Shown: positions 42,510 to 51,523 of the stretch, one piece after another
How the letters are laid out: each line of letters begins with the position of its first letter
How positions within the stretch are numbered: position 1 is the first letter of the stretch
Position numbers and translations under genes: made by a program
Assembly (NCBI GenBank): GCA_030620095.1
Contig: JAUTXW010003575.1
Coordinates: forward strand, 1 to 64,000
DNA: 64,000 bases
Direction of reading: 5' to 3'
From: Kuschelorhynchus macadamiae
Lineage: Eukaryota > Arthropoda > Insecta > Coleoptera > Curculionidae
The notes under the pieces: generated by a model
Told to the model about the DNA's origin: nothing
Database searches by the model: none
What the model saw: only the letters and a program-made list of their open reading frames with translations

Positions 42510-42960
42510 CTTTTGTGCATAACTATAAATAAAGTATACTTGTCTTTTTAGTCGCCTAATAAGCTACACACTTTTGTACTGAAATATGATGTAATTTTAG
42601 TAAAGTATGTAGGTATAAAAACTTATATTTTATTTGTTTGTACATGTGCCTAATCCGTCATAAGTAATAAAGTTTCTGCTAGATTAAGTTTTAATTTAAC
42701 TTCTAATAAAACATATGCTTTTGGTAAAACATGGGACAAAAATAATGGGTATATATTGTTTTTTGGATAACTATAAACAACGCATACTTGACTTTTAGTC
42801 GCCTAATAAGAGACACACTTTTGTACTGAAATGTGATGTAGGACTATTGAAGCTTAATATAAATTATTTAAAAACTGTAATTTTAGGAAAGTATGTGGAT
42901 TCTGATATGCATAGCTAAGTGAATAAAAAACAAAATTTTATTTTATATTTTATTTGTGTA
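42170..42960. repeat. Tandem array, about 250-bp unit, near the right end of Polinton A
   Basis: Three copies share AAATAAAGTATACTT-like starts, TTTTTAGTCGCCTAATAAG, ACACACTTTTGTACTGAAA, TTTGTACATGTG and GGGACAAAAATAATGGGTAT. Copies begin near 42175, 42515 and 42765; the third is partial. The first copy is lengthened by the (TA)n tract. Non-coding satellite-like repeat inside the Polinton. Confidence 0.75.
42427..42507. repeat. (TA)n microsatellite
   Basis: About 80 bp of uninterrupted TA dinucleotide, between two units of the tandem array. Confidence 0.95.
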
Positions 42961-43081
42961 AGGTGGAAGCGAGTTTAAAGTTGTAAATCTAATGTTGTAA
43001 ACAAGTCGAAAATTGAGAATGAAATTTTTAATATTGATACAGAATCTAATAAATACTAATTAACCATAAAAACTAAAAAAA

Positions 43082-43597
43082 TTATATTTTTGGAACATCC
43101 TGAAATTCTATTTGCCTTGTATTTGCATTACAAAAAACACAAACGTCTGGAAGTATCATCTGATATAACGATTTCGAACAAATTGCACATCTAATATCTA
43201 AATCTGAATATCTAACTTTTCGTTTATAATGAGTATTTATATGTTCATGAGCGCCATTTTCAAGGGACAGTTGATGAATGTAATAGCATATATGACACAA
43301 TGTATTCTTTTTTGTGTCTAAAAATGAACGAACTAATACATAACTTTGAACAATACAAAATATTTTATCCATAAAATGTTCACGAAAAATTGGTATTAGT
43401 CCTGTTCTCGCGGTTGCTTTTTCGTCGGCTTGGTCCATTTCTAAATCTGAATCACCCGATTCAGTCTCATTCAAAATGAAATTATTTACATCTTGAAGTT
43501 CCAAACGTTCTCCTTCAGCAAGGTTTACGCTTACACAGTCAAATATGTTCACAACTTCCAATACTTCGTTCGGTAAAATTTTGTTCCCATTGGCCAT
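43082..43597 (-). CDS. Cys-rich zinc-binding-like protein at the right end of Polinton A
   Basis: 171 aa, MANGNKILPNEVLEVVNIFD. The first half is acidic and helical. The second half has three Cys pairs and several His: LCHICYYIHQ, HEHINTHYKR, RCAICSKS and VCVFCNANT. The spacing suggests two zinc sites, like a degenerate cross-brace or zinc ribbon, so DNA or protein binding is plausible. It is the last gene before the right TIR and is read inward on the minus strand. No break seen. A Cys-rich ORF in B (62249) shares only the style. Confidence 0.5.
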   Translation of the reverse strand: MANGNKILPNEVLEVVNIFDCVSVNLAEGERLELQDVNNFILNETESGDSDLEMDQADEKATARTGLIPIFREHFMDKIFCIVQSYVLVRSFLDTKKNTLCHICYYIHQLSLENGAHEHINTHYKRKVRYSDLDIRCAICSKSLYQMILPDVCVFCNANTRQIEFQDVPKI

Positions 43598-43799
43598 ACT
43601 GTTTTAAATAAATTTCTAATTTACTTACCGAAAAATGTTCACTTTATCTTCCTTTCGATTTCTTTGCACTTTTACTTGTTTCAAAACTTTTCGAAGGATA
43701 TTTTTTGTTTTACAAATTTATCAAGTTTCAGAAATACTTATTACTTTACAACTTTAAATTGAAGAAGCAAAAGCGTATTTACCTGTTTTAAACTATAAC

Positions 43800-43962
43800 T
43801 TTAAGAGGGGAGATACTTGAAGTAACCTTCGGTAACAAGGATATGTTAACGAACGACATTGATTAAATAATCTGAAATGTTAGGGAGGAGGAGGAGGAGG
43901 AAATATTATTTTAAATCACAGGGAGGAGGAGGAGGAGGTGCTTCTCTCCTTAAATAACTACT
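43800..43962 (-). repeat. Right TIR of Polinton A
   Basis: Inverse of the left TIR; on the minus strand it begins AGTAGTTATTTAAGGAGAGA. The two GGAGGAGGA tracts differ in length from the left copy. Followed by the duplicate ACTGTT (43963-43968). Confidence 0.9.
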
Positions 43963-45045
43963 ACTGTTTTTATATTTCGGTTAATAATTTCTCAAAATCT
44001 ATATTTGATTCCTGTTCTTGTTGGCGGGAAGTAGTTGGATCGTTTGGTGTTATGGCTCTAGAATAGGAGGGTGACGGGGATGACCTATGTGATGATAAAT
44101 GTACAGATTCTTCGGGGGAATTCAGAGGCGGTTCAGATAAATTCGGAGGAGATATAAGCGAAGAGTGATCTGAGGAATGTTGGGATGTTGTTGGGATTGG
44201 AGGAGTTTGATAATAGTTTTGGGAATACGAAGGAAAGGTAGGATAAGGGGAATACTGATGATGTGCTTGTGTAGGATATCCTGAAGAAGGAAAATAGTTT
44301 TGGTCGAAATTACCTCTGTCTGCACTAAACAGGACATTCATTATAGCCTGCTGTACTGCACTTCGAACCTGGGGAGAGTAATTTTCTTTGATACAAATTT
44401 GCCAAAAACATGGCATTCGCCTTCTTGTGGATGTGATGCGGCGGACAGCAAATCAAACGCCTTTTGCAAACGGAGGTCCTCTACGCTAGTTTTCTTTCTT
44501 TTTTTCTCCGTTGGACGCGGTGTAGGCGGAATCGGACTTGCAGGTGGAAGAGAACTTTCACTTTCAATAGCAGTGTCTGTATTCACTGCCGCCGGTTCCG
44601 TTTGCGTCTCTTCTGTCTGCGCAGCCTGTGAACCGTCGACGTCGTCTACCGTCGTTATCTATAATAGACAGACAGTTTTCAGTGACAAAAATTAGATTCA
44701 TTTGCTTTTATCTCCATTTAGCAGATCGAGTTTTTAATTTTTTGAGTTCAAAACATAATCAAATTTACACCGGGCTCTATCTTTTCTGTTTCTGTTATCT
44801 TTTAAATTACTTAAATCGTGCACTCAGCATTAAACAGTGCTCGCGGTAAAGTTTGCACCATATGGAAAACTTTTTTATAATGTATTTCTGAGAATATTTC
44901 ACTTATGTACAAATTTTCGCATAAGAGAAGCGGTATTATCGAAAAATTACGGCGGAAATACCATGCTGTCTAGACAACTCTCGAGACAACTGGACGAAAA
45001 ATTACAGCGGAAATACTACTTCTGTTGTGGGAAAATTTGAACATT

Positions 45046-45840
45046 CGTAAGTTAAAGCAAAGTTGCGCATTTAAATGCTCAATAATATCCTGTTTTAAAA
45101 ATTCGAAAATTTACAGCCGTTTCGGAGTTATTCGAAAAAAAAACGAAATTTTGTAAAATCGTTTTAAATTTTTTAGTTTTAAATTTATCTGAAGAGACAT
45201 TTTGAAATAAATGTCACATCATCATAACCACTTTTTCCCCTCTACATAATGGTACTATTAGATTTAGGGCCCGACGTTTCGTCTCAGAGTAACTATCATC
45301 AACTTGATTTTTTCAAATACGGACTTAGATTTTTTGTTTAAGTTTTTTGAAGGTTATGACCTCCCACATACAATGATGTATCGTACTTTCCAAAAAATGC
45401 ATATTAAAGAACTTTTGAAAAAGAGAGATGGCAAAGTTGGGTTTACGGATTTCTTTAAATATTTATGTGTAAAAAATAAACAATATTTTTTGGGCAAGTG
45501 TCATATATCATTGTATTTACGAGGTCATGAACTTCAAAAAAATGAAATAAGAAAATCCAAGTCTATATTAAAAAAAAAACAAAGTTGATGATGGCGGCGC
45601 GAAGACGAAACGTCGAATCTTAAATTAAATAACGTCATTTTGTAGAAGGGAAAAGGTGGCTATGATGATGTGATATTTATTTCAAAATATCTCCTCAAAT
45701 AAACTCAAGAAAAAATAAAAACCATTTTACAACATTTCGGTTTTTTTCGCATAATTCCGAAACGGCTGTAAATTTTCGAATTTTGAAAACGGGATATTGT
45801 TGAGTATTTAATTGCGCAACTTTGCCATACTTTAACCGAC
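45046..45840. mobile_element. Inverted-arm element with hammerhead-like ends
   Basis: Arms 45046-45305 and 45586-45840 are imperfect inverted repeats of about 250 bp (AAAATTTACAGCCGTTTCGG and inverse; ATGTCACATCATCATAACCAC against its inverse). Each arm has TTGATGA...CGAAACGTCG facing the centre, like a hammerhead ribozyme core with the first C changed. A 94-aa frame (45304-45588, EGYDLPHTMMYRTFQKMHIK) lies between them; I do not recognise it. The arm arrangement copies that of the Penelope-like fragment at 2288-3146. It sits in an intron of H2. Confidence 0.45.
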
Positions 45841-45845
45841 CCTGT

Positions 45846-45911
45846 ATAGGGTGTTCCGAGAAAAAGTTACATATCAAAGTTGTGTTTTTTTTTTAATGGA
45901 ACACCCTATAT
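45846..45911. repeat. Short palindrome TATAGGGTGTTCC
   Basis: TATAGGGTGTTCCGAGAAAA at the left and GGAACACCCTATA at the right, about 66 bp apart. This is the footprint of a very small mariner-type MITE or a solo end pair. Confidence 0.5.
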
Positions 45912-46109
45912 TTGACTTGAAATTTTGTTTCTACTATAAAAACGTAGTATTTTTTATGTTACATACCATATGCCTAAATTCAATTGTTTTTGAACTATTC
46001 AAGTTTGAAAATGGCGATTTTCAGATTTTGGAAGTGTGTAGAATCTATACTGTTCGAATTAGAGCAAAACGGATTGCAAATTCCTATCTAAACCTATTCT
46101 ATATTTCAG

Positions 46110-46928
46110 ATACCGACAACACAACAAGGGTGGTTAACTGTCACTGAACAATATGAGAGGATGTGGAATTTTCCACACTGTCTAGGGGCCATGGATGGGA
46201 AACACGTGGTTCTGCAAGCACCTGTTCACACTGGTAGTGAGTTCTTTAACTATAAATCTACGTTTAGTATTGTTCTTTTCGCCTTGGTAGACGCGAATTA
46301 TAACTTTTTGTTTGTCGATGCGGGGTGTCAAGGCAGAATTTCGGATGGGGGCGTTTTCAGAAATTGTCAGTTGTATAAAGGTTTGGAACAAAATGCTGTA
46401 TGTTTACCAGATCCAGAACCTTTAAATGGAAGACTCACAGAAGTGCCATATTACTTTATTGGAGATGATGCGTTTGCCTTAAGTGAGAATGTAATGAAAG
46501 CTTATTCAGGAATGCATCGAAAGGGCTCACCACAGAGGATATTCAATTATAGATTGTGTAGAGCAAGAAGAGTTGTCGAAAATGTAGTTGGGATCTCGTC
46601 ATCAATTTTTCGAGTGCTTCGTAAACCATTGCTTCTGGAACCAAAAAAAGCTGAATTGGTCGTGATGGCTATAGTTCATCTACACAATTTTTTAAGGAAC
46701 AGTTTTCGTTCGCGCCCTATCTATACACCGCCCGGGACATTTGATTATGAAATAGAGGGAAGAATAATAAAAGGTAGTTGGAGGGCTGATAACGAGTCAA
46801 TGACTTTATTAACTCCCCTTAGGAGTGTTCCAAGAATATCAGGAGAAGCAGCAAAAGCCGTTCGAGAAGAATTAACCCACTTTTTTCAAAATGAAGGGCG
46901 TATTCAGTGGCAAGATAATTACGCCTAA
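46110..46928 (+). CDS. Harbinger transposase of H2, exon 2 (catalytic)
   Basis: Begins after ATATTTCAG, in phase 0 with exon 1 at 13406. It is open to 46928 with no break: IPTTQQGWLTVTEQYERMWN, CLGAMDGKHVVLQAP (first Asp), VDANYNFLFVDAGCQGRISD (second), FNYRLCRARRVVENVVGISS (Glu region) and LRKPLLLEPKKAELVVMAIV. The end is WQDNYA. It aligns throughout with exon 2 of H1, and shows the 10 nt that H1 lost. Exon 1 of the same gene is frameshifted and lies beyond the 30-kb Polinton. Confidence 0.85.
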   Translation: MPTTQQGWLTVTEQYERMWNFPHCLGAMDGKHVVLQAPVHTGSEFFNYKSTFSIVLFALVDANYNFLFVDAGCQGRISDGGVFRNCQLYKGLEQNAVCLPDPEPLNGRLTEVPYYFIGDDAFALSENVMKAYSGMHRKGSPQRIFNYRLCRARRVVENVVGISSSIFRVLRKPLLLEPKKAELVVMAIVHLHNFLRNSFRSRPIYTPPGTFDYEIEGRIIKGSWRADNESMTLLTPLRSVPRISGEAAKAVREELTHFFQNEGRIQWQDNYA

Positions 46929-46959
46929 TTAGTGGAAAATCATTTTTTGCATGTAAATA

Positions 46960-47933
46960 CAGGGTGTTTCAAAACATTCGAAAAACGTTTTCACTTTTCT
47001 TAAATAATTTAGGAGTTGAAACAGAGGAGCACTGCTCTCATACTACTTGTCAACCAAATAAAAAAATGTTGCATAACGCTTTGGAAAAAGATAAATTCTT
47101 ATAGTCTGGTTCATTTAGAAACTTTTTTAACTCTTGCTCTTTTTTCATAAAACTAAAGGTTTTCAAATAAAATATAATTTATTCAATTTTAATAAAAATA
47201 ATGATTCACGTTTTATTTGTTTATTTCAAAACGGTTTATTTTAAGAAAAGTCACTTTAGTGACTCATCTGTCATACTTTAATGCCGATTTAAAAAAAAAA
47301 CTTTTGAAATCGGCCTAAAGTTTAAATATTAACGCACAGAACAACTTTGCAATTTTCCTAATTGATTTAACTAAAGCGACTAAAAATACAACTTGTTTGT
47401 ACTTTCACTTTTATTGTATCTCGTTTCGTTTGGCAGAAAAAAATTAAAATCCAAACGTTTGCATTATGTCTGACTCAACTTCAACTAAGAAAATCAATCA
47501 ACTTGAAATTCCAAGACAAAACCCATAGAATTTTAGGATCAACTCTAATTGTCTAAAAGACACTGTTTATAGCAATTTAAATAGCCTGAAAATAATAAAC
47601 ATATTTAAACAGGGTGCACCATAAAGAGGAAGGGCGGGGGCGCTGCATAAGGGGGGGGGGCAGAGTGCCCCCCCTAGCTACGCCACTGTGTGGTTTATTT
47701 GCCGTGGCCCTGTTCACACTCGTGATAAAAAGTTCCACTTTATTGCCTAGGTTCACAAATAATTACCATGAATCCGCCACTACAATTTCGTAATTATTTA
47801 AATAATTACTGTTTTATTTTTACCGCGATATCTCCCTAATGGTTCACTTTAGACCCCAATATAACAAACTCCCCTTTATTTTCAACAAGGAATCACCCCC
47901 TAAAGTTTTCTGTATTTGTTTTGAGCCACACTG
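46960..47933. mobile_element. Non-autonomous mariner-like element in H2
   Basis: Left end CAGGGTGTTTCAAAACA, right end (inverted) CAGTGTGGCTCAAAACA, each next to TA. About 975 bp with no open frame. Within it, 47611-47692 is G-rich then C-rich and ends CCCCTAGCTACGCCACTG, which looks like a hAT end, perhaps a small hAT piece inserted here. Confidence 0.45.
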
Positions 47934-48742
47934 TATAAATGTAATATTAATAATTTAGTTTCAACTTACATTCGTATGAGATGCTTCTCGTGGTTTGTCT
48001 TTATCCAAAAGAAATTACAAGCTTTTGAAAGCAACCAGCAGTAAATCTCATCCTTTCCTGTAAATTATAAAATAACCCTGATAATAAAATAAAAATAACC
48101 ATCACTGAAAATGTAATGTAATTATTTGCAGTATATTATTAAAATAATAAGTAATGCACCTTTTCCTGTTCCTACATTTTTTTTCATTTTTAATTTTTCT
48201 CTTCTTAGTGATGCTTGCAAGCCTAATATTTTCTTCCGTACTTCCTCCTCTACAGTATCAAACTCCGAAGCAACTATTTCCCAAGCGTCTTTCTTCTTTA
48301 TTTTATTAAAATATAGGGGATGACGAGGGTCCCATAATAGCTCCATTTTACGGTAACTCTCTATCAGTTGCAGAGTTTTCTCTTCTGTCCATTCCATGAT
48401 TATTTAAATTTTTACACAACACACAACAAACTAATCGGAAAACAAGTGATAGACTAGCAAACAACGCAAACTAGACTAGGGAACTAAAGAACGTTCGTTT
48501 CGAGACGCTGCGCCGTCCAAACTATGCCCACTTCTTGTGAACAGAGCGTCGTAACGTGCTTTGATGTTTCGACAGAAAACCGACAAATGATGGATCGCTT
48601 CGAACGTCGTAGCGAACCATAAATTACCAGGAACTGTTACGCGTTCAGAGCGGTGCTCGCTGCTGGCTCCTGTACAAACTGTTACGCAGTGAAGCTCGCG
48701 GCGTGGTTCGGTTCGACAAAATGTTCAAGTCTATACGCGGCT

Positions 48743-48818
48743 TTATGCCCTCAAGCCATGCATACTGCGCATCGGAAGTCAAATTTGAAAGTTTATCCAA
48801 ATTCAAAAACTTTGCCAT
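48743..48818 (-). pseudogene. First codons of piggyBac 1 transposase, right of H2
   Basis: ATG at 48818 on the minus strand: MAKFLNLDKLSNLTSDAQYA and four or five more codons, then the H2 target site. When H2 and one target copy are removed, the frame runs on without a break into the acidic N-terminal part at 12775. This fits piggyBac proteins and shows that H2 landed in exon 1. The plus-strand frame 48653-49054 over this stretch is a shadow. Confidence 0.75.
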
Positions 48819-49458
48819 ATTTATCTAAAAATGTATTATTTATTTATTTATATTTAGATAAAAAATGTAAGATCAAAGAAAAACAGTTTTTTAAAATATC
48901 TGTTTTTTTTTCTACTCGAAAACAAATCCATTTCTTCGGTAAATCACATTTTATTTTCCTTGAAACCGGATATGCTATGAAAAATGTTCGAACAGTACAT
49001 GATTTGTTGACGTTTTTAAAAAATAACATCCGAGCCGTAAAAGTTGTGCATTAAATATTAACAAATTAACGTCAATAATATATTTGTTTACAAATTTTTA
49101 AATTTATATCGTACGAATATTGCATAAAAATGCGTAGACAACAATTTATAAACAATAGGTTTTTTTGTTTTTTTTAGGTTATGTTGGCATTTTTGTCTAG
49201 TATTTGTTTATACGATGATAAATATTAAATATTTTATAACTAATATGGCCTATATATTAGCACAAATGCGTAACATATAACTTACCTTTATTTATCGTAG
49301 TAAAAAACACGAAAAACAATAAATAAAAACAATATCACAGTCGACGACCGGTAACTGAGTAACACAAAGGCACATTGGTCGAATATTCAACCACTTACGC
49401 GGAGTGTACGCGCAGGTTCTGCCTGTATATAAATGTGGTCGATTTAGCGACCACCAAC
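48819..49458. promoter_or_regulatory. 5' non-coding end of piggyBac 1
   Basis: AT-rich leader of the transposase with subterminal repeat blocks at 49377-49397 and 49433-49452 (GTGGTCGATTTAGCGACCAC is a perfect-looking palindrome). A TATAAAT lies near 49425 on the plus strand. No gene. Confidence 0.5.
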
Positions 49459-49645
49459 CTATAAAGGGTTAAATGTATGTACCCCAAACTGGAGCTCTGC
49501 TAACCTCTTAAGATAATGCTGTCAAAAAGTTGATGAATTGCTTTATATAAAGAAAATTCGAATCCCATCAGTTCAAATTGAATTATAATATTTAAATTTA
49601 AATCTAACTAAATAAAATACTTCTGTTTAAAAAGGTTAAACTTAC

Positions 49646-49664
49646 CTCCAAATAATTCAGCCAT
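49646..49664 (-). CDS. Candidate exon 1 of the RAG1-like gene
   Basis: ATGGCTGAATTATTTGGAG followed by GTAAGTTTAA on the minus strand. It ends in phase 1, and the acceptor at 5522 continues in exactly the matching phase with a codon that keeps the RAG1-like frame open (D-T-K-V-H-Q). Strand and order also fit, with piggyBac 1 in the intron. A 19-nt exon cannot be proven by eye; the consensus splice sites and phase are the evidence. Confidence 0.4.
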
Positions 49665-49856
49665 GCTTAATGTTAAATACAAAACTTGAACTTAATTTTT
49701 CGTAGTTAGACTTTGACAAACGTTCTATTAATTTTTATAGGTGCACAGAAAAACTTTAGTGTTTGATGTTTGCTACTATGCGTCAGTGCGTAACCATGAA
49801 AACTCACAAAACAAATGCTGTTGAATTTAGACACTTTAGGGCCTACTTAATAAAAA

Positions 49857-50354
49857 TCAAATAATGAAAATGTTAAGTTTGGAAAAAAGAATTGCCGACT
49901 TTTTCAATATTTTGAGATGACTCTGGCCCACAGTGCGCCGCCTTGGTAATGACTCTAAAGACAGGCTTGATGGTCTGCGCCGAATTGGAGATGATAATAA
50001 AGTCCGACTTAATGAGCGGCATCGGAAATATACTGTCGATACCTCCCGCGAGTGGCGCGAAGTTGAGGGCTCTGGCGATAGCCGCGAAGTTGAGGGCACT
50101 GGCGAAAGGTGCGTCACTTTTAACAATGATAAAGCAAAGGGCTTTCTCACTTTAGTTGATGAAATTGTACCAATATTGCAATCACTATCGCTTTCACTAC
50201 CTGAGGGGCTGTAGTTAGGATCATCAGCTGAATCCAAGTCTTCATCACTCATGTCAATTGAATCACTATCACTAACTTTTTCTTGTCCCTGTTTTTTTAT
50301 TATATATTTATATATAAGTAGTAGAGCAGGGGCGGTACTCTGACTTCCATCCAC
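49857..50354 (-). pseudogene. Fragment of an unidentified repeat-encoded protein
   Basis: 165-aa frame: MDGSQSTAPALLLIYKYIIK, an acidic segment SDEDLDSADDPNYSPSGSES, then repeated PSTSR units (STSRLSPEPSTSRHSREVST) and RRRTVGQSHLKILKK. The last block also occurs near 1951-2005, so it is part of a dispersed element. The acidic DPNYSPSGS-type head is common in insect transposon-derived proteins, but I cannot assign a superfamily. It is a fragment with no catalytic region visible. Confidence 0.4.
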
Positions 50355-50828
50355 TTCTCCGCTTCTTCAGCACTTCTCCAGCACTCCTCGGCGTTGACCT
50401 TGGAAGAAGTAATGGGCGTGTCCTTTAGGATGACGACACATGCTCCACTATAATGGTTAGACCTAATTTTGGGTTCTTTTAAATGGGTGATTCATAATTT
50501 TCGCTGAAGAGGTAAAATTTCACAAGAAATGTTTTGAAAAAGTGACGCAGTAAGCTTGGCTTATTTCTACTATTGGTGCCATTTGTTGGTAGCAACTTCT
50601 AAATAAACGTTCATGTTTTGTATCATAGAAAAAATAATATATTTTTAAAATAAGTCGATTCCTATTATTTTGTCTCGGTTTGGTTCGGGTTATTTCGGTG
50701 ATAATATATAAGGCGGAATAATAAGACTCTATTATCATTGTGTAAAAGTTATTGCCTTAAAAAAAGGTTTCTTAAAATAAAAATTTTCAAAATAAAATTT
50801 TAATTTTGAAAAAATATCTTATAAATTT
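50355..50828. other. Gap between the repeat fragment and Polinton B
   Basis: No gene supported. The minus frame 50520-50738 has no recognisable motif. The left TIR of Polinton B should lie here or slightly left, but I could not find an AGTA-type end or match it to anything, since the other end is off-window. Confidence 0.35.
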
Positions 50829-51173
50829 ATGATTTATTTTCAACGACATTTAAATTGGGATATTATATCTAAATCTCAAAGATTAAATTCTGATTGTATT
50901 AGAACCTTTTTGACAAAATTAAATTGAAACCTTTTGTCAAAATATCAAGAACTATCAGAAGAACTTATTGATGAATTTAGAACATGGGTTGACTGGTATA
51001 ATATATTTAGATATCAAAAACTATCCCCCAGATTTATTCGAGAACATAAAAAAGAAGTGAACTGGAAACTTATAATAAAATACCAAGATTTTGATGAAGA
51101 ATTTTTAGAAAAAATGAAACCGTACATTCAAAAACAGGAAGAAAATGATTCTGGTTTTGACGAACCAAATTAA
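50829..51173 (+). pseudogene. Helical WxxIxxYQxL repeat protein of Polinton B
   Basis: From ATG 50829 four units of about 23-24 residues: NWDIISKSQRLNSDCI, NLLSKYQELSEELIDEF, WYNIFRYQKLSPRFIREH and WKLIIKYQDFDEEFLEKM. Each has an aromatic start, YQ/SQ and a Leu/Phe-Ile end. A TGA at 50925-50927 falls where the second unit should have its Trp, so one base change probably killed it; reading could restart at 50934. Repeats of this style are found in large DNA viruses and some bacteria, usually of unknown role. No counterpart seen in A. Confidence 0.5.
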
Positions 51174-51523
51174 ATAAGTTTTGTTTATTAGAACATTCAT
51201 TTTAACCATATTAATATATTGGAATAGTTTCTAATTATTATAATAATATACATGCAATTCTAATAATTAAATGTGTGAAGATTATCATATAAGAATTTTA
51301 AAAAGCAATTAACATGTAATAGAATAATTTACATCGGGTGATGTAATTTTATAAATTATTCAAATACATGTATATTGTGAGTTGTAATAAAGATAATTAG
51401 ACACGTGTAAAATTTTTTAAAAGCAATTAACATGTAATAGTATATACGATAGGATATGTATGATTTTTTAAATAAAACAATAGAAGTTATTTAAGTGTGC
51501 TTTATTTTCATAACTTATGTAAC
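51174..51523. repeat. AT-rich spacer with a direct repeat
   Basis: AAAGCAATTAACATGTAATAG occurs near 51300 and again near 51418, about 118 bp apart. No gene. The region holds both 3' ends of convergent genes, so it may be a terminator region. Confidence 0.5.

Larger units (their letters stand above)
13483..43962. mobile_element. Polinton/Maverick (adintovirus-like) element A
   Basis: A 30,480-bp element bounded by inverted repeats that begin AGTAGTTATTTAAGGAGAGA, with a perfect 6-bp duplication. Four nested transposons account for about 12.2 kb, leaving about 18.3 kb, inside the usual 15-20 kb Polinton range. It encodes a protein-primed DNA polymerase B, retrovirus-like integrase, packaging ATPase, adenain-type protease and double-jelly-roll and single-jelly-roll capsid proteins. 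That combination defines Polintons, which are considered endogenous forms of adintovirus-like viruses. It also carries a phospholipase A2, a BIR gene, a putative glycoprotein and a nuclease-like gene. Capsid genes run minus, ATPase to integrase run plus, polymerase runs minus. Many genes have stops and frameshifts, so this is an old, inactive copy. Confidence 0.95.
43970..48397 (-). pseudogene. MADF-domain partner gene of Harbinger H2 (three exons)
   Basis: Exon 1 from ATG 48397: MEWTEEKTLQLIESYRKMEL, LLWDPRHPLYFNKIKKKDAW and a basic end. Exon 2 at 48057-47970 (after CAG, before GTAAGT) reads GKDEIYCWL and, after a frame slip, DKDKPREASHTN. Exon 3 at 44658-43970 starts after TTATAG and has a conserved helical block, SPQVRSAVQQAIMNVLFSAD, and a long Ser/Pro-rich tail ending NIDFEKLLTEI. 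Exon 3 slips frame near 44400. The stop codon is 2 nt from the Polinton target site. Same architecture as the partner gene of H1. Confidence 0.7.
12776..48742 (+). mobile_element. PIF/Harbinger element H2, containing Polinton A
   Basis: The ends AGCCGCGTATAAACTTGAGC (12776) and its near-perfect inverse ending at 48742 continue inward over about 40 bp. The flanks are TAA on the left and TTA on the right, so the TWA duplication is not perfect. Contents match H1: transposase exon 1 (12984-13406), a Polinton in the intron, the 3' exon of the MADF gene (43970-44658), transposase exon 2 (46110-46928), and MADF exons 2 and 1 (47970-48057, 48397). Without the Polinton it is about 5.5 kb. It interrupts the first exon of the piggyBac 1 transposase. 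Confidence 0.85.
5967..49472 (-). mobile_element. piggyBac element 1, split by two Harbinger insertions
   Basis: TTAA is present at 5967-5970 and 49469-49472. Both ends share the perfect 10-bp TIR CCCTTTATAG (5971-5980; inverted at 49459-49468). Both ends also have subterminal palindromic GGTCGA...TTCAACCA blocks (6104-6124 with 6156-6176; 49377-49397 and 49433-49452). Removing the Harbinger elements at 6339-10890 and 12776-48742 leaves about 3.0 kb, a normal piggyBac length. The transposase frame becomes continuous across each removal. These tests together make it very likely that both ends belong to one element. It apparently sits in the first intron of the RAG1-like gene. Confidence 0.85.

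Noticed and set aside
43880..43945. Regular GGAGGAGGA blocks as a CRISPR-like array
   Set aside because: They are microsatellite tracts within the Polinton TIR, present at both ends, without unique spacers.
48653..49054. 133-aa plus-strand frame MLAAGSCTNC...
   Set aside because: It overlaps the H2 terminal repeat and the antisense of the piggyBac 1 first exon; no domain and mixed origin.
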